A stretch of 64,000 bases of DNA. Origin: an uncultured Pirellula sp. Its GTDB lineage: Bacteria; Planctomycetota; Planctomycetia; Pirellulales; Pirellulaceae. A program made the position numbers and the translations under genes. Position 1 is the first letter of the stretch. The number at the start of each line of letters is the position of its first letter. Below, piece after piece: positions 18,479 to 27,687 of this stretch. The notes under the pieces were generated by a model that saw only the letters and a list, made by a program, of their open reading frames with translations, had not been told where the DNA came from and did not search any database. The stretch is from assembly GCA_903892355.1 (NCBI GenBank), contig CAITIE010000052.1:124001-188000 (forward strand). Reading direction: 5' to 3'.

Positions 18479-19273
18479 ATGACGGAATCAACCAAACTCT
18501 TGGCGGGCCAAACGGCTCTCGTGTCGGGTGGTGGACGTGGAATTGGAGCCGCTGTCGCGATTGCGCTCGCGCAGGCTGGTGCCAATGTAGCAGTCAACGA
18601 TCTTCGAGAGCCGAACGAAACCTTGGCAGCTTGTCGGTCCGCCGGGGTGAATGCGTTAGGGTTGGTCGGTGACGTTTCTGATCAAACAACCGTCGAATCT
18701 ATGGTGATGGCTTGCGAGGAGCAACTCGGACCGATTTCGATCTTGGTCTCCAATGCGGCTTACAGCGACCGCGAACTGTTTTACGCAGCAAGCATGGAGG
18801 GGTTCCACAAGACGATCAATGTTTGCATGTGGGGCCCGTTTTATCTAGCCCGAGCTGTCGCCAATCGGATGATACCTCGCGGCACAGGTGGCAACATGGT
18901 CTTTGTCAGTTCCCCGCATGCCTACAAGGCCATCCCGGGCGCGATGGCTTACAACATGGGGAAAGCCGCTCTGGACCAAATGGCTAGAACCGCCGCAGTA
19001 GAGCTTGCCGAGCATCGCATTCGAGTCAACATCGTCCATCCGGGCTGGACCGACACTCCTGGCGAACGGAAATTCTTTTTTGAAGACGAGCTAAAACAGC
19101 ATGGTGAGAACTTGCCCTGGGGCAGGCTCGCCAAACCAGAGGACATCGCGCACGGCGTCGTCTTTTTGTGCGACCCGAGAAGCGACTACATCACGGGAGC
19201 GACCCTATCGATCGACGGCGGGATTGTACTTCCCTATCAAGAGATGTTCAGAATTCGAAATCGGCCTAAGTAA
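18479..19273 (+). CDS. short-chain dehydrogenase/reductase
   Basis: Classical SDR using NAD(P)H in the cytoplasm. The cofactor motif is SGGGRGIGAAVAIAL, followed by NDLREP (acidic residue that tends to favour NADH), the NAAYSD structural motif in place of NNAG, the catalytic Ser in FVSSPHAY and the catalytic pair YNMGK. The C-terminal VHPGWTDTPGER and YITGATLSIDGG are standard. Length 264 from the ATG at 18479; 14 more residues are open upstream but look non-coding. Similar to FabG and glucose 1-dehydrogenase-type enzymes; substrate not determinable. Confidence 0.94.
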   Translation: MTESTKLLAGQTALVSGGGRGIGAAVAIALAQAGANVAVNDLREPNETLAACRSAGVNALGLVGDVSDQTTVESMVMACEEQLGPISILVSNAAYSDRELFYAASMEGFHKTINVCMWGPFYLARAVANRMIPRGTGGNMVFVSSPHAYKAIPGAMAYNMGKAALDQMARTAAVELAEHRIRVNIVHPGWTDTPGERKFFFEDELKQHGENLPWGRLAKPEDIAHGVVFLCDPRSDYITGATLSIDGGIVLPYQEMFRIRNRPK

Positions 19274-19339
19274 TCGGCACTCGGTCCGTCGAGAATGAGT
19301 CACCCGTTTCTTAGCGACTTTTAGGGCCTCGCATTTGAA

Positions 19340-21481
19340 CTAGCTGTTGCTGTCGTCAATTGTCGTAGGGAGTTTGCGTTCGAGCAAGGCCGCGCCATTG
19401 CGATAGAGCATTTTCCAAATCGATTCGTAGCCATCGGAAAAACGAATCGTGCACACGCTTCCTATTTGTGGCAATCGATCTTGTGGATTGCTCAATTCGA
19501 CATGCGCTGCTAATCGCGGTTGATCGGTTTTCAGTTCTTCCGAGCCATCTGGCTTTCGATCGACGGATACCACGAGCGGACCTCCGTAGATCGCGGCCAA
19601 CGATGGGTAATCGATATATTGCTCGGCGTGTGGCATCGAGCGGAGCAGTTGTCCGAGGATCGAGCCGTTCGATGAACGATAGACCATAACCGGTTTGCCC
19701 AGATTTCTTGATACCCTTTCCCATTCCGATTGAGGGATGGATGCTCGGACCTCCAATTGGCTCGGATTCGCAATCAATCCCAACATCGCTCCTTCTTGCA
19801 GGAAACTTCCAGTCCAATGCTTGGAGTCTCGGGCGATGAGAACACCATCCCGCTGTGCTCGCACTTGAAGCGACTCCACTTTTTTCTCCAGGCTTTGAAG
19901 CTTCACCCGAAGGGACTCGAGCAACGATTCCTCATTTTGCAGTTCGGTTAGTTTTTGCTGAGTGCGAAGGCTGTTGCATCTTTCGCTGCAGAGCAAGAAC
20001 TCAGTCCTAGCCCGTTCGCACTCCAACTCCACATCGGGATTCGAAAGCTCCAAGATACAAGTACCAGCGGTTACATAATGGCCATCGTATGCATGGACGC
20101 TTCGAATGAAACCCGACACATCGGTCCTCAGTTCCTGTGGCTCAACGAAGTCCACCACACCAGGCCACACTACCTGAAGAGGACTTGGAGCAAACCCCAG
20201 CAGTGCAACGCTCAGGCCTACGATGGATGCCCGAAATGCTTTCCTTGGGCAGATCGATGCGAAAAGCGAAGCAGCCTGTGGAGATTGACTCGTTTTTCGT
20301 TTCGCGAGAAATGGGAATACGAACCAAATCCCGACGAAAAATGAAACAATAGCTAATCCAACACCATCCCATGCGATGAAGACACCCCATCCCATAGTGA
20401 TGATGAGTACCATCCTGGAGATCCACGAAGCGATCCCGTAAAGGATTACCATCGGCGTACCGTAACTAACTTCGCTATCCTTGGTGATTAACGAGCGAAC
20501 GAAGCCTCTCATCGCCCGATTTGCATCCTGCCACAAATTCGGTCGCCCCAGCCAATCGATCAATATGTAGTAACCGTCATAACGCATGAGTGGGTTTGCG
20601 TTGAAGGCGAACGTCGTCACCGTTCCCAGCGACGCAATCGAAGCGCAAAGATATCGTAAATTGCTGTTCTCGGTGGAACAGGCGACGATGGCACACACGG
20701 CTGCCAATGTCAATTCAAAAATCATCCCGGCGCTGCTAACCAACATCCGGTACCATTTGTTTTCAAGCGTCCATAATCGGGACACGTCGACATAAGGAGA
20801 CGGTGCGAAAAAAATAAAGCCGAGGCCAGCACCGGATGTCCTAACATGAACACGCTCACACGCGATCGCGTGCCCCGCTTCGTGAACAGCTTTCAAGATT
20901 AGCCAAGCGATCAACCACCACCATTGGCTTCCGGGAATGAACAATTCACTGGTAACGGAATTGAGTTCCTGCCAGTTGCTAAACGCGTAGACGGCCCCCG
21001 TCATCCAGATCAAGATCGCACAGATCAGACTCGGCCATGAAACGAGGAATTTCCATGGCTGGCAAAAGTGATGGATCCATTTACTCGACAATAGGGGGAA
21101 CCGAACGAAACTCGGGTCAAACGGTCGAACCGGAGCATTGGGCTTCGGTGCAGGCGGGCTTGATTTGGTACCTTCAAAGGGAGATTCCGTAAACTCCGGC
21201 GCGGTTGCGGGTTCGAGAAGTCCCGATTGCATTAGCCACGAAACTAACTTCTGAAGCTTTCCAGGATCGACGCCCTCGCTTTCCCCATAGGCTTGCAGGA
21301 TCTCGATTGCGTCGTTGAGAAGCATCGGCTTTGCGAACAACGAGCAAAGGGTGTATTCCATTTTCCCAAGCCGAATAATCCTTCCAGAAGACTTGTCATC
21401 AACGATGTATTTCAAGTCGTTGCCGGATCGGACGGGCGAGATTTGGAGGTCAGAGCGAAGCCGAAATGCAATGGGATTCAT
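19340..21481 (-). CDS. PqqD/RRE-like – M50 (S2P) metalloprotease – HlyD fusion protein
   Basis: Three parts in one 713-residue chain. Residues about 20-95 look like a PqqD/RRE winged helix (RLGKMEYTLCSLF through LVSWLMQSGLLEP). Residues 144-437 are a polytopic site-2-protease core: the zinc motif HEAGH at 200-204 lies in a membrane helix, and the third ligand motif is NPLMRYDGYY (Asp302). From about 440 a HlyD/biotinyl-lipoyl adaptor domain follows (GVVDFVEPQELRTDVSGFI, a coiled-coil hairpin, then IARDSKHWTGSFLQEGAML). Expected to sit in the inner membrane with the adaptor outside. It is the third gene of a tight operon with two more HlyD-type genes (gap 16 bases). I infer peptide processing plus export; no substrate gene is seen. 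Confidence 0.88.
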   Translation of the reverse strand: MNPIAFRLRSDLQISPVRSGNDLKYIVDDKSSGRIIRLGKMEYTLCSLFAKPMLLNDAIEILQAYGESEGVDPGKLQKLVSWLMQSGLLEPATAPEFTESPFEGTKSSPPAPKPNAPVRPFDPSFVRFPLLSSKWIHHFCQPWKFLVSWPSLICAILIWMTGAVYAFSNWQELNSVTSELFIPGSQWWWLIAWLILKAVHEAGHAIACERVHVRTSGAGLGFIFFAPSPYVDVSRLWTLENKWYRMLVSSAGMIFELTLAAVCAIVACSTENSNLRYLCASIASLGTVTTFAFNANPLMRYDGYYILIDWLGRPNLWQDANRAMRGFVRSLITKDSEVSYGTPMVILYGIASWISRMVLIITMGWGVFIAWDGVGLAIVSFFVGIWFVFPFLAKRKTSQSPQAASLFASICPRKAFRASIVGLSVALLGFAPSPLQVVWPGVVDFVEPQELRTDVSGFIRSVHAYDGHYVTAGTCILELSNPDVELECERARTEFLLCSERCNSLRTQQKLTELQNEESLLESLRVKLQSLEKKVESLQVRAQRDGVLIARDSKHWTGSFLQEGAMLGLIANPSQLEVRASIPQSEWERVSRNLGKPVMVYRSSNGSILGQLLRSMPHAEQYIDYPSLAAIYGGPLVVSVDRKPDGSEELKTDQPRLAAHVELSNPQDRLPQIGSVCTIRFSDGYESIWKMLYRNGAALLERKLPTTIDDSNS

Positions 21482-21497
21482 GTTGTCACTTGTTGTG

Positions 21498-23123
21498 TTA
21501 CCAGACCCACTGCTGTGATAGCCACTGAACGGGTCGATGGAAGAGCAACCATCCCAACGTTCGCCATCCCGCTCCGATGCGAGCGGAGGCTTTCATCCCG
21601 GGGCGCAGCCCTGATTCTGAGTCTCGTATAAGTACATCCGCTACGAACACCGCCTCGTTTTCGATGACTGTGGCCCGTGGATCGATACGGAGAATTTTGC
21701 CGTGGAAGGCTCGGAATCCCGTCGCATCGGAGCGAACTGTAACCGTGTCCCCAACAGAGATTTGCTCCAAATCGTATGCAGATAGTCGCACCTCGGCCGT
21801 CATCAATCCGAGCTCGGCAACTTCGAATAGGTTTTGACCTAAATTGACCGGCATCCCAATGCTTTTTTGAAGATCGCCGTAGATGACAACTCCAGTGACC
21901 GGGGTTCGTATTTCAAGCCGGTCCAACTGATTTTGAATGCTGTCGATCTTCAATTGCGCTTGTTCGCACTCGAGCATCGCAAGTGAATAGTTGCTGGACG
22001 CTTTGTTCGCGAGGGCCGCATTTGCCTTTTGCTTCGCCGACTCGAATTCCGCCTTCGCGGTCGCCAAATCACGTTGCATTTGATCATCGTCGATCGTCGC
22101 TAAAAGCTCCCCTTTATTGACAAAATCCCCAGGACGCACTGAGCTTGTCGCAATTCGGCCCTGTATCGGGCTAGCCACAAACTGTTTCGCCTCAGGTTCT
22201 ATGACGCACTCTCGCTTTGGAAAATACGGGATCGGGAGTGTCATCAGCAGGATCATCAATGCCACGGGGATAGCACACCAGCGAGGATTCGATACCATCC
22301 AATCCACGATCCCAATCCATCTCGAAAACTTTCGGTTTCGACGAATGGCATACCATGCATCAACCTGCGTCATGACATGCTCAAACTTGTTTTCGCAAAG
22401 CTTCGCGAATCGTTCACGGGCAGTTGAGGATTCCACACTGCAAATCATCAAACAACTGCCCCTGGATTCCTGGAGCGGAAAGGTCTTGACCGCAATCGCA
22501 CGATCACCGAGCTTTTGCGTCCACTGACTCAAAAGTAAACTCGGCTGAAACACGAGCTTTTGGAAGGATTCAACGTCATTGATCCAATCAGGTTCCGCGA
22601 TCGCGTAGTGCCCGGACTTGCTCCAAAGTGACTCACGTGCAACAGTGGTCAGATCCGGCAAGTAGCTTCGGAATTCGCTGGATCGCCAACCGCATTGGCC
22701 ACTCTCTACGACACTCCCGGAAGGTGATAGAACCAGGATCGCAGTTCGCTCCGTGGTGAACCTTGCGACCGACTCGGCTATTTGCTGCAAGCAGAGCGGG
22801 GAAAACAGATTTGCACTATTGCTCTGCGGAAAGGCCGGTGTGTCGACGTCGCCCGTCGAAGGATTCGGAGTGGACTTGAACTCAACTTGGCAAGAGCGAC
22901 GAGCGCTCGCACCTGCTGTTTGGGTTCCGTCGGAGGTCAAACCTGACAGGAGCGATGTTATCTTGTCAATCAAGCCTTCGTTTGCTGGAGCAGCGGAAGG
23001 ACTACAAATCCGCCTGATATCCTCAGCCAAATCGAATGACTTCCCCGCACCCACCGAAGTTACTTCGGCGGTTCGATCGAGATCGTCTCCGTTAGTCGTT
23101 GGTGTCGTTGAGCCAGAGCTCAT
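21498..23123 (-). CDS. HlyD-type adaptor with cytosolic GAF-like domain
   Basis: 541 residues. The first ~100 are polar and variable; residues about 105-250 form a mixed alpha/beta domain that resembles GAF (TERTAILVLSPSGSVVE, then AIAVKTFPLQESRGSCLMI), an inference from pattern only. One membrane helix follows at 281-300 (RWCAIPVALMILLMTLPIPY). The rest is a membrane fusion protein: ASPIQGRIATSSVRPGDFVN... with lipoyl half-motif, a coiled-coil hairpin, and beta-barrel region LRPGMKASARIGAG. So the sensor-like part is inside and the adaptor part outside. Neighbours on both sides are also HlyD-type proteins, with gaps of 21 and 16 bases. Confidence 0.88.
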   Translation of the reverse strand: MSSGSTTPTTNGDDLDRTAEVTSVGAGKSFDLAEDIRRICSPSAAPANEGLIDKITSLLSGLTSDGTQTAGASARRSCQVEFKSTPNPSTGDVDTPAFPQSNSANLFSPLCLQQIAESVARFTTERTAILVLSPSGSVVESGQCGWRSSEFRSYLPDLTTVARESLWSKSGHYAIAEPDWINDVESFQKLVFQPSLLLSQWTQKLGDRAIAVKTFPLQESRGSCLMICSVESSTARERFAKLCENKFEHVMTQVDAWYAIRRNRKFSRWIGIVDWMVSNPRWCAIPVALMILLMTLPIPYFPKRECVIEPEAKQFVASPIQGRIATSSVRPGDFVNKGELLATIDDDQMQRDLATAKAEFESAKQKANAALANKASSNYSLAMLECEQAQLKIDSIQNQLDRLEIRTPVTGVVIYGDLQKSIGMPVNLGQNLFEVAELGLMTAEVRLSAYDLEQISVGDTVTVRSDATGFRAFHGKILRIDPRATVIENEAVFVADVLIRDSESGLRPGMKASARIGAGWRTLGWLLFHRPVQWLSQQWVW

Positions 23124-23144
23124 GGTTGTCCAAGTTTCAGAGGG

Positions 23145-23981
23145 TTAGGGACGGATCAAATCGCAGGCAGAAGATCGAATATCATCGTTCGAATTATCGA
23201 TGAGAATCGTCATTTGAGTGATATTTTCGGTCGCGATGGGTGCAATGAACTCGATCTCTGCACTCACCACAACCCCATTGAGCAATCGGACATTAGCCGT
23301 TTTCCGCTCGCGGAATTTCTGTGCCATTTCATCGCTCAGCAAGAATCTGGCCCGCAGCTTTGAAGTATCCATAATCCGAACGATCGCGGGCTGAGTGGCG
23401 GCAACGTATTCTCCAACATCATGCAGCAACTCAACGATGATGCCTTCGTGGGGGGCTGAAATCGTACGTTCGTCTAGAGCATTCATGGCCTTGATCAATC
23501 TCGCATAAGCGATTTCTTTCGCTTCCTGTTGCGCAATCCATTTCGCGTGGGAGATATTCATTTCCAGCTCTTCGCGTTTCAGTTCCAATGGACTGACGCG
23601 AGTTCGCTTCGAAAGATCTTGGATTGCGACGAATTTTCGTCGATTGAACTCGTATTCATGGTGCGCGGTGTCAATGGTTCCCTGAGACTGCCACTCGATC
23701 TCCGCCTCTTCGACTTGAATGCGTTGCAGATTATCTTGTAGCTGGGCGATCTTTTGCCCCGGCTTCACCTTGTCTCCGGGCTTAACCGCGATCTCCTTGA
23801 TCACCCCAACTTCTGCAGTTGCGACTTCGGTATTGAGATGAGCTTCGAGGACTCCCCGAAGCGCATCTTCCTTGACATCAGTTGCTCGCCTCGGCAGTGC
23901 GGATTGAGCAAACGTGTGCTCCGCTGCAAATACCACACACAGAACGGACGTAATTCCGAGGATGGTTCGATTGGGATGCAT
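23145..23981 (-). CDS. periplasmic HlyD-family adaptor with signal peptide
   Basis: 278 residues with a signal peptide (residues 1-25, cleavage near TFAQS) and a compact membrane-fusion-protein fold: the lipoyl half-motif EVGVIKEIAVKPGDKVKPGQ, a short coiled coil (IQVEEAEIEWQSQGTIDTAH), the second half ISAPHEGIIVELLHDVGEYV and a beta-barrel. It is shorter than the usual 350-400 residues and lacks the membrane-proximal extension. First gene of the operon with the two larger HlyD-type genes. Probably the mobile periplasmic part of the same exporter. Confidence 0.9.
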   Translation of the reverse strand: MHPNRTILGITSVLCVVFAAEHTFAQSALPRRATDVKEDALRGVLEAHLNTEVATAEVGVIKEIAVKPGDKVKPGQKIAQLQDNLQRIQVEEAEIEWQSQGTIDTAHHEYEFNRRKFVAIQDLSKRTRVSPLELKREELEMNISHAKWIAQQEAKEIAYARLIKAMNALDERTISAPHEGIIVELLHDVGEYVAATQPAIVRIMDTSKLRARFLLSDEMAQKFRERKTANVRLLNGVVVSAEIEFIAPIATENITQMTILIDNSNDDIRSSACDLIRP

Positions 23982-24307
23982 GATTTTCGGCTGCAGAAAA
24001 ATCTGTTAACCAGAACGCAGCGTAGTAGCCCGTTGCTACCATCGTCGGTCGCGCTCTTAGGATTTGCCCACTAAGGGGCCTTGAATCCTTAGTCCAAACA
24101 TGGCTCGTAGACCTGGCGCATCGCCCCCAGTTAGAAAACTTTCCCTTAATAGCAAGGCCGTCTGTGACGATTGTGGCGATTGGCATCGCCTGTCGCGAAC
24201 AAATGACAACCGGAAAGGGCGGAAGAGCTAAAGTCGTGTCGCCCAGCGTAGCAAGTGATTGAGCAGAGGCCCAATTGGATTTTGGCTTTGGTCCGAGCCT
24301 CTTCTAT
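23982..24307. other. intergenic region upstream of the M50/HlyD operon
   Basis: About 326 bases between the operon start (minus) and the symporter stop (minus). It must contain the operon promoter, but I see no consensus site, no hairpin with T-run and no small precursor-peptide gene with a good ribosome site. Short frames here look like noise. Confidence 0.4.
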
Positions 24308-26044
24308 TTAGGCTTCCTGTGGTTCCCTGCTAACCCATGAAACCAAGGTTATCACTAGAAAACTCAACGGAATGGTAACCAATCCAGGTTGGCTGAACGG
24401 AACCCACGCACCCTTAGGATCCCATCCGTACAGATTCTTGAACATCTCGGGACAAACCGCGATCCATAAAACCGACGTAATCGTTCCCACCAGCACTCCC
24501 GCAATAATCCCCTGCTTGGTGGTCCTCTTCCAAAACAACAGCATCAACAGCGCTGGTAGGTTTGCGGATGCGGCAATTGCAAACGCCCAGCCAACGAGAT
24601 AACTGACGTTCATCCCCTCGAAGGCGAGCCCGGAAAGGATGGCGATAGCCCCAATCGCGATCGAGGAAATTTTGGCAACACGAATTAACTGCTGGTCGCT
24701 AAGTTTCAGTCCCAGCATCCCACCCACAAAATCGTGTGCAACGCATCCACCGGCGGCAACAATCAATCCACTGACGGTCCCGAGTACGGTTGTGAACGCA
24801 ATCGCGGAGACAGCCGCGAAGAGAAGCTCCGAAAAGCTTTTTGCAAGGAGTGGCGCTGCCATATTCGAATCACTGGGATCCAGAGCCCCACTGACCATGG
24901 CTCCAAATCCAATGTATAGCGTAAGCATGTAGAAAAAGCCGATCGCGCCGATTCCCACAATCGTACTCTTTCTTGCCGATGCTTGATCCTTAACCGTGTA
25001 ATACCGAATCAAAATGTGGGGCAGCGATGCGGTCCCACCAAAGAGCGCCAGCATCAAAGAAATAAAATCCAACTTGGGGAACCACTGATCTTCCCGGATC
25101 CCTTTGAAGGTCGGAAGATTCCCCGGCGCCATCATCGAGTCACCCTTCACCACACGTGGGGCATACTCGACAACGGGACTACCATCGCTCGAACTTTTGG
25201 TGGTCTGAGACAATTCGATGGTGCTTCCTGACAGCTGAGTCAAGAAGCTGACAGGCCCAAGAGGACCCGTGGATTCCCGGCCCTCCGGAAGCTCTAGAAC
25301 CCGGCCGACGGGTTGCACATTCCGCTGATCTTTGCCTAAGCCTAGCGGTACTCCATCCACCAACTTCTTTTGGTTGGCGTCGAGGGTGATACGTTGTGGG
25401 GCTGAGCGAGGTAAATCCTGCGAAACTTTCATCCCCCGATTGAGGACGAGAATGGTCAAGACCAATGAAAAAATGACCAGCAATCCTCCTTTAAGGAACT
25501 GGACGTACGTCGTACTCACCATTCCCGCAGTCACAACAATGATCACGACGATCGATCCTACCAACACAACTCCTTGCCAATACTGCAATCCCAGCAATGG
25601 CTTGACCAATGCTCCGGCGCCAACCATCTGTGGAACGAGATAAACCAGACTCACTACCAATGTGCTGAAACCCGCTGCGGTTCGAATTCCCTCGGACTTA
25701 AATTTGCTCGCCAACGCATCCGCAAACGTGTACTTGCCAAGTCGCTTCAAAGGCTCTGCGATTACCAACAACGCGACCAACCAACCCGCGAGGTAACCGA
25801 TGGAATAGAGGAATCCATCAAAGCCATAAAATGCAATCATGCCGCAAATACCTAGGAACGACGCAGCCGAAAGATAGTCTCCCGCAAATGCGATCCCATT
25901 CACGAACCAATGGATGGAGCCACCCGCCGCAAAGTAGCCAGCACTTGAACGCGCCCGAGCACCGAGATAAAAACTGAGGCCGATCGTGCCTGCAACCATC
26001 AAAGCAAACACGACAATCGCTACCGGGCTGGATTCGTAAACCAT
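24308..26044 (-). CDS. actP: sodium:solute symporter, acetate permease (ActP) type
   Basis: 578 residues with about 13 membrane helices. The start PVAIVVFALMVAGTIGLSF, the GDYLSAASFLGICG helix, the YSIGYLAGWLVALLVIAEPL helix and FADALASKF are diagnostic of the ActP branch of the SSS family, which takes up acetate or other short monocarboxylates with sodium. It is followed in the transcript by nothing obvious and preceded, 93 bases upstream, by a DUF485 gene, the usual small partner of ActP. A hydrophilic loop of about 110 residues in the middle (region GVPLGLGKDQRNVQPVG to VKGDSMMAPGN) is longer than in E. coli ActP and seems external. Confidence 0.92.
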   Translation of the reverse strand: MVYESSPVAIVVFALMVAGTIGLSFYLGARARSSAGYFAAGGSIHWFVNGIAFAGDYLSAASFLGICGMIAFYGFDGFLYSIGYLAGWLVALLVIAEPLKRLGKYTFADALASKFKSEGIRTAAGFSTLVVSLVYLVPQMVGAGALVKPLLGLQYWQGVVLVGSIVVIIVVTAGMVSTTYVQFLKGGLLVIFSLVLTILVLNRGMKVSQDLPRSAPQRITLDANQKKLVDGVPLGLGKDQRNVQPVGRVLELPEGRESTGPLGPVSFLTQLSGSTIELSQTTKSSSDGSPVVEYAPRVVKGDSMMAPGNLPTFKGIREDQWFPKLDFISLMLALFGGTASLPHILIRYYTVKDQASARKSTIVGIGAIGFFYMLTLYIGFGAMVSGALDPSDSNMAAPLLAKSFSELLFAAVSAIAFTTVLGTVSGLIVAAGGCVAHDFVGGMLGLKLSDQQLIRVAKISSIAIGAIAILSGLAFEGMNVSYLVGWAFAIAASANLPALLMLLFWKRTTKQGIIAGVLVGTITSVLWIAVCPEMFKNLYGWDPKGAWVPFSQPGLVTIPLSFLVITLVSWVSREPQEA

Positions 26045-26137
26045 AATACTACTCGCACACTACACTTTTTTGCGTTGGATCGACGCCGGACTGTCGTCGA
26101 TGCCAAACCATCTCTGTGAAACTAAAAAGAGACCTAG

Positions 26138-26392
26138 CTACTTATCTCGGCATAGTAGCCCGTAGATCATGGCAATGACCAATGAGAAAAAAACAAGTCC
26201 CACTCCATAGGCTACGGTTAGAGGAATCCCTGAAACCTGCGTTTGTGAAATCCATTGGTACGCAAAGGCACACAAACCGATAAAGCCCCCGTAGGCAATG
26301 CTGAAGAGGGAGAGCAAGATCAATCCGATGCGCTGGCGCCGCCGGATTACAGAAACCGATTCATGCTCGACGCTATTTGCTGAATGATGCAT
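26138..26392 (-). CDS. DUF485 small membrane protein, symporter partner
   Basis: 84 residues with two membrane helices (IGLILLSLFSIAYGGFIGLC and VAYGVGLVFFSLVIAMIYGL) and a conserved arginine-rich start (RRRQRIGL). This is the DUF485/YjcH family normally co-transcribed with ActP. It precedes the symporter gene on the same strand. A perfect 16-base direct repeat lies 20 bases upstream of its start. Confidence 0.9.
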   Translation of the reverse strand: MHHSANSVEHESVSVIRRRQRIGLILLSLFSIAYGGFIGLCAFAYQWISQTQVSGIPLTVAYGVGLVFFSLVIAMIYGLLCRDK

Positions 26393-26411
26393 ATCCCGAT
26401 TGCGATTTGCT

Positions 26412-26443
26412 GATGGAAGGTAACAAAGATGGAAGGTAACAAA
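26412..26443. repeat. perfect 16-bp direct repeat upstream of the DUF485-actP pair
   Basis: Two identical, adjacent copies of GATGGAAGGTAACAAA (26412-26427 and 26428-26443), with a partial third (ATGGAGG) after them. On the coding (minus) strand they read TTTGTTACCTTCCATC twice, 20-51 bases before the DUF485 start. The place suits a leader or operator element. Confidence 0.9.
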
Positions 26444-26496
26444 ATGGAGGGAAAACCGACTAGGTTCGGGCTAACAGCTTAACCCATTGCACGTAA

Positions 26497-27687
26497 CTAT
26501 GGATTACTCAGAGAGCGATATTTTTCAACTCGAGCTGCAACTCCTGGAATTACCCGTACGGCATTTCCAGAATAGACTTTCTCCAAAGTGCTGGGGGAGA
26601 GCCCCAGACCATAGATTCTCCAATCCCCTTGAGGAGGAGGTGACTTTTCCGAGTACAGAAAGTACTCATCTCGCGTCTCGAGAAATCGCCAGTAGATACG
26701 AAGTCGTTCTTCGGGAAATGGCCCATCGGTTCCAAAGAAGACCCGATCCGAATACTTCTCTATAAACTCGTTGGCTCGATAGGGCTGCCTTCCTAACTCA
26801 TTAATACGAGACGAAATCTCGACCATTAAGTTTGGATACTCATCCAACCACCCAGCAAGTTGCTTTAGGTCCTCGCCGTCATTTCCCAAATGTGCAGCGA
26901 TGAAGATCGTCCCAGGAAAACGAGCAATCACCCGGTTCCTGGCTGCGTGCAATTCCGGCCGAGATGGAAATTCCTCACCAAAGAACGACCAATCGGGATG
27001 CGCTCGCAATTCGGTCTCCCGCTCATTGTGGGAATCGATGGGACGAAAGAAGGCACTGGGATCCGCCGTGTGCATCAGCACAGGCAAATGCAATCGTCCA
27101 CAAACCTCCCAAATTGGATCCCAACGAGGATCATCAATGCGAATCTTCGACCCATCACGGTTCTTCCATCTCAGTCCGAAATCCTTGAAAAACTTTAGCC
27201 CGCTGATGCGTCCTCGTTGGTGCTCCACGCGCAATCTCGCAACGACTTCTGGAACAAAGCCATCCTGGTTGCAGGCCCAAGTACTCGGTTCGTCCGGTTT
27301 ACCACTCCCTTGGAAATCGATATTTGCAAACAACACAAATCGGTCGCGATACTTCCGCCAGAGATACTCCTCGTGCGAGTCCAATCGCGGGGAGAGTTGT
27401 GCATCGAGAGATACGCTGACAGCAATGTTATTGCGATTCATCCATTCGACGTAACGGTCGAGCAACTCGGGATCGTGCTTGGCCTTGACGTAAAAATGAG
27501 TATGAACGTCGACGACCGGAAAACGCGCCGACAACACGTCGGTAACTTGCAATTTGGCGCTAGGTGTTCGTTCCGATGCAGAAGCCACATCGGGGGCTAC
27601 GTCTATAGATTGCCCCAAACTAGGATCGGGAATGAAAAGGACCGCTGCCAACAAGGCTACCGCGAAAAATGGTTTCAGTGGAATCAT
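26497..27687 (-). CDS. exported amidohydrolase family protein
   Basis: 396 residues. A signal peptide covers residues 1-25 (FFAVALLAAVLFIPDPSLGQ). The mature part is a TIM-barrel metal hydrolase of the amidohydrolase-2 (ACMSD-like) group: metal motif VDVHTHF (His62, His64), LPVLMHTADPSAFF, FIAAHLGND and FFGTDGPFPEERL (the catalytic Asp). Such enzymes are hydrolases or decarboxylases of aromatic or other carboxylates; the substrate is not readable. Its ATG overlaps the stop of the epimerase gene upstream (ATGA, 27684-27687). Confidence 0.92.
   Translation of the reverse strand: MIPLKPFFAVALLAAVLFIPDPSLGQSIDVAPDVASASERTPSAKLQVTDVLSARFPVVDVHTHFYVKAKHDPELLDRYVEWMNRNNIAVSVSLDAQLSPRLDSHEEYLWRKYRDRFVLFANIDFQGSGKPDEPSTWACNQDGFVPEVVARLRVEHQRGRISGLKFFKDFGLRWKNRDGSKIRIDDPRWDPIWEVCGRLHLPVLMHTADPSAFFRPIDSHNERETELRAHPDWSFFGEEFPSRPELHAARNRVIARFPGTIFIAAHLGNDGEDLKQLAGWLDEYPNLMVEISSRINELGRQPYRANEFIEKYSDRVFFGTDGPFPEERLRIYWRFLETRDEYFLYSEKSPPPQGDWRIYGLGLSPSTLEKVYSGNAVRVIPGVAARVEKYRSLSNP

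Noticed and set aside
19340-24307. Classical type I secretion or bacteriocin cluster
   Set aside because: No ABC exporter with a C39 peptidase, no TolC and no double-glycine precursor peptide was found.
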